From: Prevotella sp. UBA3776
GTDB lineage: Bacteria > Bacteroidota > Bacteroidia > Bacteroidales > Bacteroidaceae
Length of the DNA: 64,000 nt
Reading direction: 5' to 3'
NCBI GenBank assembly: GCA_002369515.1
Contig: DFFM01000026.1
Span: 1-64,000, forward strand
The translations under genes and the position numbers were made by a program. The notes beneath the pieces were generated by a model that saw only the letters and a list, made by a program, of their open reading frames with translations, did not search any database and had not been told where the DNA came from. Numbering within the stretch: the first letter of the stretch is position 1; every line of letters begins with the position of its first letter. Of the stretch, positions 51,925 to 60,799 are shown piece by piece.

Positions 51925-53334
51925 CTACGCGGGCCGCAGGGTGGCGATGTCGAGTTTCTTGCCGAGGCGGCTCTTGGTGGAGCGGATGGCCTGTTCGGAG
52001 CAGCAGAAGGAACGGGCTTTCTCGGCGTCGCTCTTGCCGTAGTGCTCCATGATGCAGAAGAAGGTCTCCTTGGGGGTGAGCGGCTGGGGCGAATCGTCGA
52101 GCAGCCGCGCCAAAGGCGGGTTCACCCGTGCCAGCACCTGCAACACCTGGCGCTCCTGCTGCTTGCCAAACTGCGAGACGTTGCTGCCAGTGACAATGTC
52201 GTAGAGGACGTCGATGCCGGCCTTCGTCTCCTCGATGGAACCGGAAACGACGACTTCGCCAAGCGATGCAGCGGGCGCCTTTTCTTGCGCAAAGCGAAGA
52301 ATGGTATGGAGTTTCTCGTCCATTTGCTGGCGCAGCTGGCGCAACTGCTGCTGGTAGGCGCGCTCGCGACGGTGGCGCTGGCGGCTGTTCCACCACACCA
52401 CAAGGAAAACGGCGTTCATCAGCACGATGACGGCCAGCGTGTACCACCACTTCTGTTCGGCCTTTTCGTGTTCAGAGACTTCCCGCTCATACTGGTCTTG
52501 CACCTTGAGCAGCTGCACCTGGTCGTGCGAGCGGTCCATCATGTCGCCCACGTTCTGCATCAGCCGGTAGGCCTCCAGCGCGTTGCGGTAGTCGCCGCGA
52601 CCCAGATAGTATTCGTATTGTATGCGCAGACGGCTGTAGCTCACCTGTGTGTTGTTGCTCTCGTTGAACCGGCTGAGCAGCTGCTGCAGTTTCTGCTGGT
52701 TGCCCGTCAGCTGATAGATGTGGCTGAGCAGCGCGAAGGCGTTGCCCAGCGATGCCGTGTCGGCGGCCAGTGCCAAGGCCTTGGTGGCATTCTGCTCAGC
52801 CTCGGCGATGCTGTCGTGCAGCAGCTGGTGGTAGGCCACATTCTTCAGAATGGTGGACTGCTGGCTTCCATCGGCATGGGCGATGAGCGCCTGGGCCTGC
52901 TGGTTCACTTGGAAGGCATGCTCGGTTTCGCCCAGTTCGTTGAGCACGTGGGCTTTGCCTATGAGCACGTCGATGACAAGCCGCTCGTCCTTCGTGGCCC
53001 AGGAGTGGGGCAGCGCATAGTCAAAATAGATGAGGGCCAGCTGCAACTCGCCGCTGTGGGCGTTGAGCCACGCTATGTATTCGAGCACCCTGCAGGCAGC
53101 GCGGTGGTCGGTTCGCGGCGTGATGAGCCGCTCGGCCTCCTTGAAACGCAGCATGGCGCCCGCAAGGTCGCGCTGCTCCATGTGGGCGACGCCCTCAGCC
53201 GTCAGTCGGGCCACTTGCTGGTCGGTGGGCTCGCTGCCGCCCTGACTGCAGGCTCCCAAACCAAACATGAGGCTGCATGCTCCCAAACAGAACACGAGAC
53301 TCACTACGACGGGGATGCTTCGGGAATGTTTCAT
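51925..53334 (-). CDS. Membrane-anchored TPR protein with C-terminal LuxR-like HTH
   Basis: Protein of 469 residues with an N-terminal export or lipoprotein-like segment (CLGACSLMFGLGACS), TPR-like helices (about 35-250) and a membrane helix at about 295-315 (WWYTLAVIVLMNAVFLVVWW). A basic coiled coil (RQRHRRERAYQQQLRQLRQ) and a C-terminal helix-turn-helix region (LTPKETFFCIMEHYGKSDAEKA ... IRSTKSRLGKKL) follow, seen here in pieces. This TPR-membrane-HTH design is a Bacteroidetes regulator type with the sensor outside and the DNA-binding part inside. Its target is unknown; it lies 26 bp after a polyprenyl glycosylphosphotransferase gene on the same strand, so it may control surface polysaccharide genes. 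Confidence 0.75.
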   Translation of the reverse strand: MKHSRSIPVVVSLVFCLGACSLMFGLGACSQGGSEPTDQQVARLTAEGVAHMEQRDLAGAMLRFKEAERLITPRTDHRAACRVLEYIAWLNAHSGELQLALIYFDYALPHSWATKDERLVIDVLIGKAHVLNELGETEHAFQVNQQAQALIAHADGSQQSTILKNVAYHQLLHDSIAEAEQNATKALALAADTASLGNAFALLSHIYQLTGNQQKLQQLLSRFNESNNTQVSYSRLRIQYEYYLGRGDYRNALEAYRLMQNVGDMMDRSHDQVQLLKVQDQYEREVSEHEKAEQKWWYTLAVIVLMNAVFLVVWWNSRQRHRRERAYQQQLRQLRQQMDEKLHTILRFAQEKAPAASLGEVVVSGSIEETKAGIDVLYDIVTGSNVSQFGKQQERQVLQVLARVNPPLARLLDDSPQPLTPKETFFCIMEHYGKSDAEKARSFCCSEQAIRSTKSRLGKKLDIATLRPA

Positions 53335-53360
53335 GGTATTTCGGCTGCGTTTTTCAGGTG

Positions 53361-54755
53361 TCAGTATGCTTGGTCGTCGTTGCGGAGGAAAGCGTTCTTG
53401 GCGGTGAGCCAGACGATGCGCAGGTCGAGCCAGAAAGTCCAGTTCTCGATGTACCAGATGTCGCGCTCCACACGCCCCTGCATCTGCCAGAGCTCCTTGG
53501 TCTCGCCACGGAACCCGTTCACCTGCGCCCAGCCAGTGATGCCGGGCTTGACGAAGTGGCGCACCATGTACTCGTCGATGAGTTTCCGATAGACCTCCGT
53601 GTGGTGCAGCATGTGCGGGCGCGGCCCCACCACGCTCATCTGTCCCTTCAGCACGTTGAAGAACTGCGGCAACTCGTCGATGTTGGTGCGCCGCATGAAG
53701 TTGCCGAACGAAAACTTTCGCGGGTCGTCGCGGGTGGCCTGCAGCGTGTCGGCCTGGTTGTTGACGTGCATGGAACGGAACTTGTAGCAGTAGAACTGCT
53801 GTCCGTTGATGCCGGTGCGCAGCTGCCTAAACAGGATGGGCCCCGGGCTCTGCCACTTGATGATGAGCGCCACCAACGGAAAGAGGGGCAGCATGACGAG
53901 CAGCATGAGCGTAGAAAAGACGAGGTCGAACAGCCGTTTGACAAACCGGTTGAGGGGCTGCGCCAGTGGCTCCTGATGATTGGTGAACACCACGTTGTCG
54001 CCAATGGTTTCGGGTTCCAGCTGCATGCCTATGCGCTCGAGCGAAACGGGCACGTAGAAAAAGCGGATGAGGTTGTTGTCGCAGTAGCTGGCAATGTTTC
54101 TTATCTGTTTGCTGCGGCTTCGGGGCATGCAGCAATAAATCTCGTCGGTTTGCGGATAGGGTGTGCGGTAGGTGCCCAAGTGAACCAGTTCGGCAGGGCA
54201 TCCCGCAATGGGCTCGTCGGCAATGTATCCCTTGACGCTGTAGCCCGTCGAGGGGTCGCTCACCAGGGCGCGGTAGATGTCGAGAATGGCTCTGTCGGAG
54301 CCAATGAGCAGCACCGAGCGCGTGTTGCGGCCCATTCGGCGAAAGCGTTTGAGCAACATGCGCTCGGCCAGGCGCACCAGCACCAGCACCACCAGCAGCA
54401 ACACGGCAAACCAAAACAAAAACATGCCATAGGCACCCGTATAGATGAAAGGTTTGGCCATGGCATAGGAAAGCAGAGCATAGACTCCCACCAACGAAAT
54501 GACTTGCTTGATGATGCGGTCGGAGGCAGCCTTTCGCTCGTGCATGACCGTTGAGAAGCGCATCTGGCTGACGGCCATGGCAAAGTTGACAACCAAGACG
54601 AAGTCGCCGTACTTGTCGTATGGAACTCGTTCGCCGATGTAGGTCTGATGCCACCAGAAGAAGACGACGAACAATAGGTTCAGAATGACAAAGTCGCCGG
54701 CTATGACAGCATATTTTATCAGCTCATTGGTTTTAGTATTGCGTGTGCTCTGCAT
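53361..54755 (-). CDS. Undecaprenyl-phosphate glycosylphosphotransferase (WcaJ-type initiating enzyme)
   Basis: Membrane protein of 464 residues. About five N-terminal helices (residues 10-130) are followed by a CoA-binding-like nucleotide fold (RSVLLIGSDRAILDIY) and the bacterial sugar transferase domain from about 265: KRLFDLVFSTLMLL, SPGPILFRQLRTG, YKFRSMH, RRTNIDELPQFFNVLKGQ, VGPRPHM and KPGITGWAQVNGFRG. The family moves a sugar-1-phosphate, often glucose or galactose, from a UDP-sugar to undecaprenyl phosphate and so starts exopolysaccharide or O-antigen repeat units. Length and layout are those of the complete PglC/WcaJ-like long form. A terminator-like hairpin lies upstream (54789), so it may have its own promoter; none was recognised. 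Confidence 0.93.
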   Translation of the reverse strand: MQSTRNTKTNELIKYAVIAGDFVILNLLFVVFFWWHQTYIGERVPYDKYGDFVLVVNFAMAVSQMRFSTVMHERKAASDRIIKQVISLVGVYALLSYAMAKPFIYTGAYGMFLFWFAVLLLVVLVLVRLAERMLLKRFRRMGRNTRSVLLIGSDRAILDIYRALVSDPSTGYSVKGYIADEPIAGCPAELVHLGTYRTPYPQTDEIYCCMPRSRSKQIRNIASYCDNNLIRFFYVPVSLERIGMQLEPETIGDNVVFTNHQEPLAQPLNRFVKRLFDLVFSTLMLLVMLPLFPLVALIIKWQSPGPILFRQLRTGINGQQFYCYKFRSMHVNNQADTLQATRDDPRKFSFGNFMRRTNIDELPQFFNVLKGQMSVVGPRPHMLHHTEVYRKLIDEYMVRHFVKPGITGWAQVNGFRGETKELWQMQGRVERDIWYIENWTFWLDLRIVWLTAKNAFLRNDDQAY

Positions 54756-54788
54756 GCTTTTTCTTAAGGTAGTAAGGGGAGAAAGGTG

Positions 54789-54812
54789 AAAAAGGGAGCG
54801 TCCGCCCCCTTT
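54789..54812 (-). terminator. Terminator after the DUF3108 gene (minus strand)
   Basis: Arms AAAAAGGGAGCG and the CGCCCCCTTTTC side pair around a short loop. Read on the minus strand it follows the DUF3108 stop and ends in a short U-tract. Confidence 0.6.
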
Positions 54813-54819
54813 TCTTTTT

Positions 54820-55650
54820 TTATTTCACAATGGCCGTGACGGGGTTCTTGTTGCCTTTCATGTTCACCAGGAAAGCCTTGGCGCTGCCGAAGCGGAGGAA
54901 CATGTCCAGACGAATGGGGATGTGGTTGGCGTCGTCTGTGACGAAGAAACGCACAATCTCCTTGTAGTCGCGCTCGTCGTTCTCCTTTTCCAGATAGGAA
55001 AGCACCAGACAGCGGTATTTCACGCCGTTGTCGGCCTTGATGTTCTGCTTACCGCGGAATTTCAGCAAGGCGGTTTTCACGTCGTCGCCGTCGGCAATGG
55101 GAATCTTGATCACCTGCCCCTTGCTCCATCCCGAGGGGTCGAAGTTGCGGGCCCGCTGGAAGATGCTGATCATGTCGTAGATGCAGTCGTTCGAGGAAGT
55201 GTTTTTCCAGGTATGGTTGCCGCTGTTGTGCAACTCGTGCTGGCGCAGGTTCACCTTTGAGCCTTCGTAGCTGTAGAACACCTCGTCCACATAGTAGCGC
55301 TTGCCTTCGCGGGCTCCCTTGCGATAGTAGAAGGGCGCCAGCTCCTCGCTGATGTAGCAGAGCAGCGTGTCGCGCAGCATGAACATCTTGTCAACCTTCG
55401 AGTTGCTCTTTGTGGTGAGGCTCGTGCGGTAGGCCGGTTGGCCCTTGTATCGGCTGAGCACCGTTGACATGGATGCAGAGCCCGCGTTCACCCATACGAG
55501 TTTCCAGTTGTAGTACAGGTTGTAATACAGAAACTCACCCGACTTGAAAGCCGTATTCTTGAAGCTGCACTGGGCGGCCATTTGTGTGGGCATGGTCACT
55601 GCGATTATGAGTGCCACGAGGCACATCTTCAGGATCTTTGTTGTTTTCAT
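54820..55650 (-). CDS. DUF3108 periplasmic protein
   Basis: Exported protein of 276 residues (signal to about MAA26, then Q). It matches the DUF3108 pattern: FKSGEFLYYNLYYNWKLVWVNAGSAS at about 36-61, a YSYEGSKVNLRQH block, and late VLSYLEKENDERDYKEIVRFFVTDD ... RLDMFLRFGSAKAFL in pieces. It is a beta-rich envelope protein of unknown function. Its ATG overlaps the stop of the preceding Ig-like lipoprotein gene by four bases (ATGA), so the two are translationally coupled and probably work together. Confidence 0.8.
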   Translation of the reverse strand: MKTTKILKMCLVALIIAVTMPTQMAAQCSFKNTAFKSGEFLYYNLYYNWKLVWVNAGSASMSTVLSRYKGQPAYRTSLTTKSNSKVDKMFMLRDTLLCYISEELAPFYYRKGAREGKRYYVDEVFYSYEGSKVNLRQHELHNSGNHTWKNTSSNDCIYDMISIFQRARNFDPSGWSKGQVIKIPIADGDDVKTALLKFRGKQNIKADNGVKYRCLVLSYLEKENDERDYKEIVRFFVTDDANHIPIRLDMFLRFGSAKAFLVNMKGNKNPVTAIVK

Positions 55651-57743
55651 TGTTCTTGGGTGTTGGTGGTTGTTTGTTGTGTCTGTTTTTGCTGCTTGAG
55701 CTGTTTTTGGGCCAGTTTGGCCTCTTTTTTCTTCAGTTTCCTTGCAGCCTTGTCCAGATTGTCGGGCATGTCGATGCCCAGTTTCTGGGCTCGATCATAG
55801 TTGCGGCTCCTCACGGTCTTGGCCTTGTCACCCTTCTGCTTGATGAGCTCGGCGGGCTTTTGCTTGCTCGCATTGATGGCCAGGGGGTTCCATGAGAGCA
55901 CGATGTCGCGCTTTGCGCGGCACTCTATGCTCTTGCTGTAGTAATACACCGTTTCGGCGTTGCGCCGGGCGTCATAGTCGCCAGTGTCCCAAATACCGTT
56001 GTCGTTGAAGTCTTCAAAGCAGCGCATGTAGTAGGTTCCCGGATTCACATAGAAGAACTCCGCCACCCCATCAACCACGGGTACGCTCTTGTAGGTGGAG
56101 TCGTTCTTGTCGAGCAGCTGGGCGATGACCTTTTTCCCGCTCATGTTGTTGATGGTCATGAGCAGCGAACTGTATTCGTCGGTGGAGCGCACCTTGAATC
56201 CTTTCTTCTCGGCCTTGTTGGCCTGTCCGTAGATGTTGACGAACGAGGCGGAGTCAATTTCCAGACTGTACTCTATGCCCGGTCGCCATTCGCCCAACAG
56301 ACGGAACGTGCGCGGTGCGCTCTCCACGGGCTGGAAGATGAAGGGCGAGTCGTACCAGAGCGTGTCGTGTTTGGCATACAGGTGAATGCCGGCCGTGTCG
56401 GCCTTGACCAAGGGTGCCGGCATCCTAACGGTGATGTTCTTGTCGGGATCCATTTCCGATGGCATGAAGAATTCTATTCTCAGCGGATTCTCCGGCTCCT
56501 TGTAGGGCCCCAAATCCTGGCCTTTCTTCTTGGCTTTTTCCGCTTTTTTGTTCCAGTCGTCTATTTCCTTTTGCTTCTTCTTCTGCCGTTTCTCATACGT
56601 CTCCTTCGGCATGAGCTCCAATTCCTCGGTCATCTTCGCCAACACCCCCGTCGTGTCGGTCCCCATGTAGGTCATTTCCATCCTCAGCGTGTCTTGGTTG
56701 ATGAGCGCGCTGTCGCGCAGCCAGTAGGTGATGGAGTCTTTCTTCAGATTCGATTCCACCACCAGCGACTCGGCGTCGAAGTTGAGCGCTTTTATCTCGG
56801 GCAGCTCGTCGTGTCCGTAGGTGAAGAAAACGCTGAACCGGTTGGGCTCCGGGCGTTCGGCCTTGAGGAAGGCCCTGCTGGTGAGCACTTCGTTGAAAGC
56901 TCTGAGCACGATGTCGTCGGGAAAGAAGTGGGTGTAGTGTACCTGGCGTATGGAGTCGATGAAGAGCGAGTCACGCCAGATGGTGTCCGGTCTCACGTCG
57001 GGTTTGCAGGTTGTGGTGACCACCTGTTCGTTGAAGGCTATCTGTTCGCTTTTCTGGCTGAACTTGTAGTCGCCGTCCATGTCCTTGAGTGCATAGACGC
57101 GGTAGTTGCCGTTGGCGATGCCCTTGATGACAAAGTGGCCGCGGCTGTCGGTCCGGGCCACGCGCAGGAATGGTTCGTGGGTGAAGACCGTGTCGGAGAG
57201 ATTGTCGTAGAGTCCCACCAGGATGCCCTGCACGGGCTCCAAGTTGCGCGCGCCGAGCACATAGCCCGACACTTCCATGGTGTCTATCCGGTCGCCGGTG
57301 GAGAAACTGTAGGTGTAGTTGCCCAGCGGGTTGTTCTCAGTGAAGTCGCTGATGGCGTCCGAGAAGTCGATGGTGTAGGTGGTGTTGGCTTTGAGCGAGT
57401 CGTTGAGCTGAACCACGATTTTCTTCCCCGAGGCCTTTATTTCGGGCATTTCGAGCTGCGGAGGCGAAACTACCACATTTTCGGTGGGATTGTCAATCTT
57501 GATGAATTCGTTGAAGATGATCGACACCTTCTTTGCCTTCACGTTGGTGCCCCTTTCGGCTGGCGACGCCCCCACCACGTAGGGTGGCGTCTCGTCGTAC
57601 CACCCGCCGTCGGGCTGCCCCATCTTTGCGCACGAGAGAATGAGCAACGACGACTGCACAACCATGGCGGCCAGCAGCGCCCATCGGGTCACCCTGCCCA
57701 TCAGTGCATGTCGGTCGGTGCCATTGTGTTTTTTTTCGTCCAT
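55647..57743 (-). CDS. Lipoprotein with Big_5-type Ig-like domain
   Basis: Lipoprotein of 698 residues; lipobox LILSC at Cys38 after a rather long N-terminus. A Big_5 (SbsA-like) Ig domain (VVGASPAERGTNVKAKKVSI ... NTTYTIDFSDAISDFTENN, about 56-150 in pieces) precedes an SdrD/prealbumin-like beta-sandwich (VSGYVLGARNLEPVQGILVGLYD, DMDGDYKF) and further beta domains with GTYYMRCFEDFNDNGIWDTGDYD near the C-terminus. The end is a Lys/Gln-rich coiled tail (KLKKKEAKLAQKQLKQQK). It is conserved in Bacteroidetes, with the recognisable opening MGQPDGGWYDETPP. The function is unknown; an envelope structural role is likely. It is 42 bp downstream of the acyl-adenylating gene and coupled to DUF3108. Confidence 0.82.
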   Translation of the reverse strand: MDEKKHNGTDRHALMGRVTRWALLAAMVVQSSLLILSCAKMGQPDGGWYDETPPYVVGASPAERGTNVKAKKVSIIFNEFIKIDNPTENVVVSPPQLEMPEIKASGKKIVVQLNDSLKANTTYTIDFSDAISDFTENNPLGNYTYSFSTGDRIDTMEVSGYVLGARNLEPVQGILVGLYDNLSDTVFTHEPFLRVARTDSRGHFVIKGIANGNYRVYALKDMDGDYKFSQKSEQIAFNEQVVTTTCKPDVRPDTIWRDSLFIDSIRQVHYTHFFPDDIVLRAFNEVLTSRAFLKAERPEPNRFSVFFTYGHDELPEIKALNFDAESLVVESNLKKDSITYWLRDSALINQDTLRMEMTYMGTDTTGVLAKMTEELELMPKETYEKRQKKKQKEIDDWNKKAEKAKKKGQDLGPYKEPENPLRIEFFMPSEMDPDKNITVRMPAPLVKADTAGIHLYAKHDTLWYDSPFIFQPVESAPRTFRLLGEWRPGIEYSLEIDSASFVNIYGQANKAEKKGFKVRSTDEYSSLLMTINNMSGKKVIAQLLDKNDSTYKSVPVVDGVAEFFYVNPGTYYMRCFEDFNDNGIWDTGDYDARRNAETVYYYSKSIECRAKRDIVLSWNPLAINASKQKPAELIKQKGDKAKTVRSRNYDRAQKLGIDMPDNLDKAARKLKKKEAKLAQKQLKQQKQTQQTTTNTQEQ

Positions 57744-57785
57744 CTGGTTTCTTTATGTTATTGCAAACTCCTAACTCCCAACCTT

Positions 57786-59327
57786 TCAGCTCCCCTGCGC
57801 ACCGTTCATCTCCATCATTTCTTCAATGATGTCGCGGCTGTTGCTCAACCGGGGAATCTTGTGCTGTCCTCCGAGCTTTCCCTTGTGCTTCAGCCAGTCG
57901 TTGAACAGGTCGCGGCGGGCGGTGACAATCTCCAGGTGCTGCAAGGTGATGTTCTTGTAGCGCTTGGCCTCGTAGTCGCTGTTGATTTCCTGCAACTTGC
58001 GGTCCAGCAGCTCGGCAAACTGGCCCATGTCCTGCGGCTCGCGCGAGAACTCGATAAGCCACTGGTGGCGGCAGTGCGCGTGGTTGTCCATGTAGATGGG
58101 GGCAGCCGTATATTCCAGCACTTCGGCGTTGGTCTGCTCGCAGGCATACTCCAGCCCCTTCTCGGCATTGTCAACGATGAGCTCCTCGCCGAAGGCATTG
58201 ATGAAGTGCTTGGTGCGCCCCGTGATGACAAACTTGTAGGGATTCTTCTGCGTGAAGCAGATGGTGTCGCCTATCACGTAGCGCCACAGTCCGCACGACG
58301 TGCTGATGACAATGGCATAGTTCTTGCCCGTCTCCACGCCCCAGAGCGGAACGGCATGCAAATGCTCGGGACTTTGCTGCAGCTCCTTCTCGCTGAACTC
58401 GTCCATGGGTATGAACTCGTAGAACACCCCGTAGTCGAGCATCAGCAGCAGCGCCGGGTCGGCAGCGTCCGACTGTATGCCGAAGAAACCCTCGCTGGCG
58501 TTGTAGGTCTCCATGTAGTGCATGTCGGGATTGTGGATGATGTCCTTGTACTGCTGGCGGTAGGGCGTGAAGGCCACTCCTCCGTGGAAAAACACCTCCA
58601 GGTTGGGCCACACCTCGTCAATGCTGCTCTTGCCGCTCACCTCGAGCACACGCGTGAGCACACTCATCATCCACGACGGCACACCGCTCAGGTTTGTTAC
58701 ATTTTTCTGCCACGTCTCGCGGGCTATGCGGTCGCGCTTCACCTCGAAGTCGCCCAGCAGAGCGGTCTGCTTGCTCGGCACACGCACCAGATTGGCCAGC
58801 GGGTTCATGTTTTCCACCAGTATGGCGCTCAGGTCGCCCACCAGCGAGCCAGCAATGTTGTAGTTGGGCGAGTGGCTGCCGCCCAAAATCAGCGCATTGC
58901 CGTCGAACAGCCGCGAACGGGGGTGGTCCTTCAAATAGAGCGACACCACGTCCCAGCTGCCTGCATAATGAATGTTCTTCAGCCCCTCAGCAGAAACGGG
59001 AATGAACTTGCTCTTGTCGTTCGTCGTGCCCGACGACTTGGCAAACCATTTCACGCGCCCTGGCCAGAGCACGTCCTTCTCGCCGTGGCGCATGCGGTCG
59101 ATGTCGCCCTTCAGCTGCTCATAACTGTTCAGCGGCACATTTCTCACGAAACTGCCGTAGTCGCCCACTCGGTCGAACTGATGGTTGTGCCCGTATTCCG
59201 TCATCCGGCCACGGGCTACCAGGTGTTCGAGCACTTTCCGCTGGAGCGCTTCTCCACCCTGAATATGATGTCTCAATGATTTCTGCCGCGGCAGAAACAC
59301 TTTCGACACAACACTACTTAAACTCAT
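57786..59327 (-). CDS. GH3-auxin-responsive-promoter-family acyl-adenylating enzyme
   Basis: Cytoplasmic protein of 513 residues in the ANL-type superfamily (plant GH3/JAR1 fold; unrelated to glycoside hydrolase GH3). ATP-binding motif 1 is SSGTTNDKSKFIP at about 98-110, motif 2 is YNASEGFFG, and motif 3 is RYVIGDTICFT. Plant members join amino acids to hormone carboxylates; bacterial members are found in all Bacteroidetes, but their substrate is unknown to me. It heads the minus-strand cluster with the Ig-like lipoprotein and DUF3108, which suggests an envelope-linked acyl transfer (inference). A TACCTTTG box lies 186 bp upstream. Confidence 0.88.
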   Translation of the reverse strand: MSLSSVVSKVFLPRQKSLRHHIQGGEALQRKVLEHLVARGRMTEYGHNHQFDRVGDYGSFVRNVPLNSYEQLKGDIDRMRHGEKDVLWPGRVKWFAKSSGTTNDKSKFIPVSAEGLKNIHYAGSWDVVSLYLKDHPRSRLFDGNALILGGSHSPNYNIAGSLVGDLSAILVENMNPLANLVRVPSKQTALLGDFEVKRDRIARETWQKNVTNLSGVPSWMMSVLTRVLEVSGKSSIDEVWPNLEVFFHGGVAFTPYRQQYKDIIHNPDMHYMETYNASEGFFGIQSDAADPALLLMLDYGVFYEFIPMDEFSEKELQQSPEHLHAVPLWGVETGKNYAIVISTSCGLWRYVIGDTICFTQKNPYKFVITGRTKHFINAFGEELIVDNAEKGLEYACEQTNAEVLEYTAAPIYMDNHAHCRHQWLIEFSREPQDMGQFAELLDRKLQEINSDYEAKRYKNITLQHLEIVTARRDLFNDWLKHKGKLGGQHKIPRLSNSRDIIEEMMEMNGAQGS

Positions 59328-59512
59328 TCTTTATTTCTATGATTCGAATCTTCTTTTCTCTATGAATGCCAGTGGATGGCGCCACCTCCGTGCTCCCTAG
59401 ACCTAATCTCACGCTGCAGAGACGTCACGGGGGGTGTCTCCACTCCGGCGCACAGGGAACCACGTCCGAAGACGCAAAAAAGAGGGGGGACGACTATCCG
59501 CCTTCCAACCTG

Positions 59513-59520
59513 CAAAGGTA
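59513..59520 (-). promoter_or_regulatory. Minus-strand -7 box TACCTTTG
   Basis: CAAAGGTA on the plus strand reads TACCTTTG on the minus strand, upstream of the gene starting at 59327. No TTG at the usual spacing is clear. The leader contains an AGACGTCACGG-type repeat at about 59410-59450. Confidence 0.5.
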
Positions 59521-59605
59521 CTGCAAATCTTTGTAATACCATTTAATTTTACTATTTTTAATGATTCTCCCCCACTCAAACTGAATTCAAACCGAATTTA
59601 TACAC

Positions 59606-59681
59606 AAATGATTTTCCGCAAAGATACCACCACCAGGACGCTGAAAGCGTCATGTTGGTGGGGCGAAAGCTGAAAATCATT
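59606..59681. repeat. Three nested stems, REP-like structured element
   Basis: Outer arms 59607-59616 (AATGATTTTC) and 59672-59681, middle arms 59627-59635 (CCACCACCA) against TGGTGGG at 59656-59662, and inner arms 59637-59642 (GACGCT) and 59646-59651 with a GAA loop. The ordered nesting is more than simple repeat noise. It may be an orphan REP/IS200-type end or a structured RNA; nothing coding is near. Confidence 0.6.
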
Positions 59682-59801
59682 GGTTTTATATAATGCCGGA
59701 GCACTGCTACGGAGAACAAAGATGAGGGAGGAATAACCGATGCTGGCAGCGCGGATGGTGGCGGCGGTGGAGAAATGTTGAAGAATTAATCTGTGAAAAA
59801 T

Positions 59802-59832
59802 TTTGCCGTTACGCGCGAAACCACTATTTTTG
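59802..59832 (+). promoter_or_regulatory. Promoter TTTG-N19-TATTTTTG for the Sir2 gene
   Basis: TTTG at 59802-59805 and TATTTTTG at 59825-59832 are separated by exactly 19 nt. The leader to the ATG at 60035 is about 195 nt and filled by a GCGAATG repeat. Confidence 0.72.
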
Positions 59833-59859
59833 CAGAAAAATGTGCTGCATGCGGCAAAA

Positions 59860-60000
59860 ACAAAACAACGAATGTAGCGAAGGAAGCGAAACAACGAATG
59901 TTGCGAATGAAGCGAATTTGTGAATGTTGCGGAGGTTGCGAATTTTGCGAATGTTACTAAACTTCGGATTTTGCGGATGTAGCGAATTTGTAGGAAAATC
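59860..60000. repeat. GCGAATGTTGCGAAT 9/10-bp repeat in the Sir2 leader
   Basis: Repeated GCGAATG, GCGAATTTG and GAAGCGAA words with a period near 9-10 bp, transcribed as 5' untranslated RNA if the promoter at 59802 is used. Confidence 0.8.
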
Positions 60001-60034
60001 AAGAAACTGAATATAAACACACACAGACGAAGCT

Positions 60035-60763
60035 ATGAAAAAGAAAATAGTAGTACTGACAGGTGCCGGCATGTCGGTGGAGAGCGGACTGAGCACTTTC
60101 CGCGACGCCGACGGATTGTGGGAGAACTACCCCGTGGCACGGGTGGCCACGCATGAAGCGTGGGAGGACGACCCCGAGTATGTGAACAATTTTTACAACA
60201 TGCTGCGCAAGAAGCTGGTGGAAGCCAAGCCCAACGAGGGCCATCGGCTGGTGGCTGGGCTTGAGAAGTGGTTCGACGTGACGGTGGTGACGCAGAACGT
60301 CGATAACCTGCACGAGATGGCAGGGTCGAGCCGGGTGGTCCATCTGCACGGCGAACTGATGAAGGTGTGCTCGAGCCGCGATGTCGATAATCCCGCCTAC
60401 CAGCGCACACTCTCGGCCCCCAACCTTGACGTGAAGCCGGGCGAGCGCGCCGGCGACGGTTCGCTGCTCAGACCGTTCATCGTGTTTTTTGGCGAGGGTG
60501 TGCCCAACATCACGCTGGCAGCCGAGGAGGCTCAGAAGGCCGACATATTCATCATCATCGGCACGTCGCTCAATGTCTATCCCGCCGCCGGACTGGTGCA
60601 GTATGTCACCCCGGGCGCACCCATCTATCTGATTGACCCCAATCCTGTGCGGGGCGCCGGCAGCAGGGGCATCAAGCAGATTCAGAAAGGTGCATCCGAA
60701 GGGATGCGCGAACTGACCGAGATTCTGACCGCCAACCAAGGAACCGAAAACCGAAAACCATAA
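60035..60763 (+). CDS. Sir2-family NAD-dependent protein deacylase
   Basis: Cytoplasmic enzyme of 242 residues. NAD motifs are LTGAGMSVESGLSTFRD at 8-24, TQNVDNLHEMAG at 86-97, the catalytic histidine in VHLHGEL (about His104), GTSLNVYPA and LIDPNP. The usual four zinc cysteines are not visible: the segment after HGEL has only one Cys (KVCSSRD), so this is a zinc-less or altered variant. Sirtuins remove acetyl or succinyl groups from lysines with NAD and so tie protein acylation to metabolism. It has a canonical promoter and is followed 36 bp later by the YitT gene. Confidence 0.88.
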   Translation: MKKKIVVLTGAGMSVESGLSTFRDADGLWENYPVARVATHEAWEDDPEYVNNFYNMLRKKLVEAKPNEGHRLVAGLEKWFDVTVVTQNVDNLHEMAGSSRVVHLHGELMKVCSSRDVDNPAYQRTLSAPNLDVKPGERAGDGSLLRPFIVFFGEGVPNITLAAEEAQKADIFIIIGTSLNVYPAAGLVQYVTPGAPIYLIDPNPVRGAGSRGIKQIQKGASEGMRELTEILTANQGTENRKP

Positions 60764-60799
60764 ACCGTAAACTGTAAACCGTAAAAAATCATAACAGAA

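Noticed and set aside
49377-52052. 891-residue plus-strand open frame
   Set aside because: It is antisense to GH3 and the TPR regulator, with no recognisable domain; codon bias leaves few antisense stops.
56367-59279. 970-residue plus-strand open frame
   Set aside because: It spans two minus-strand genes with clear motifs and the gap between them; composition is that of a GC-biased antisense shadow rich in His and Val.
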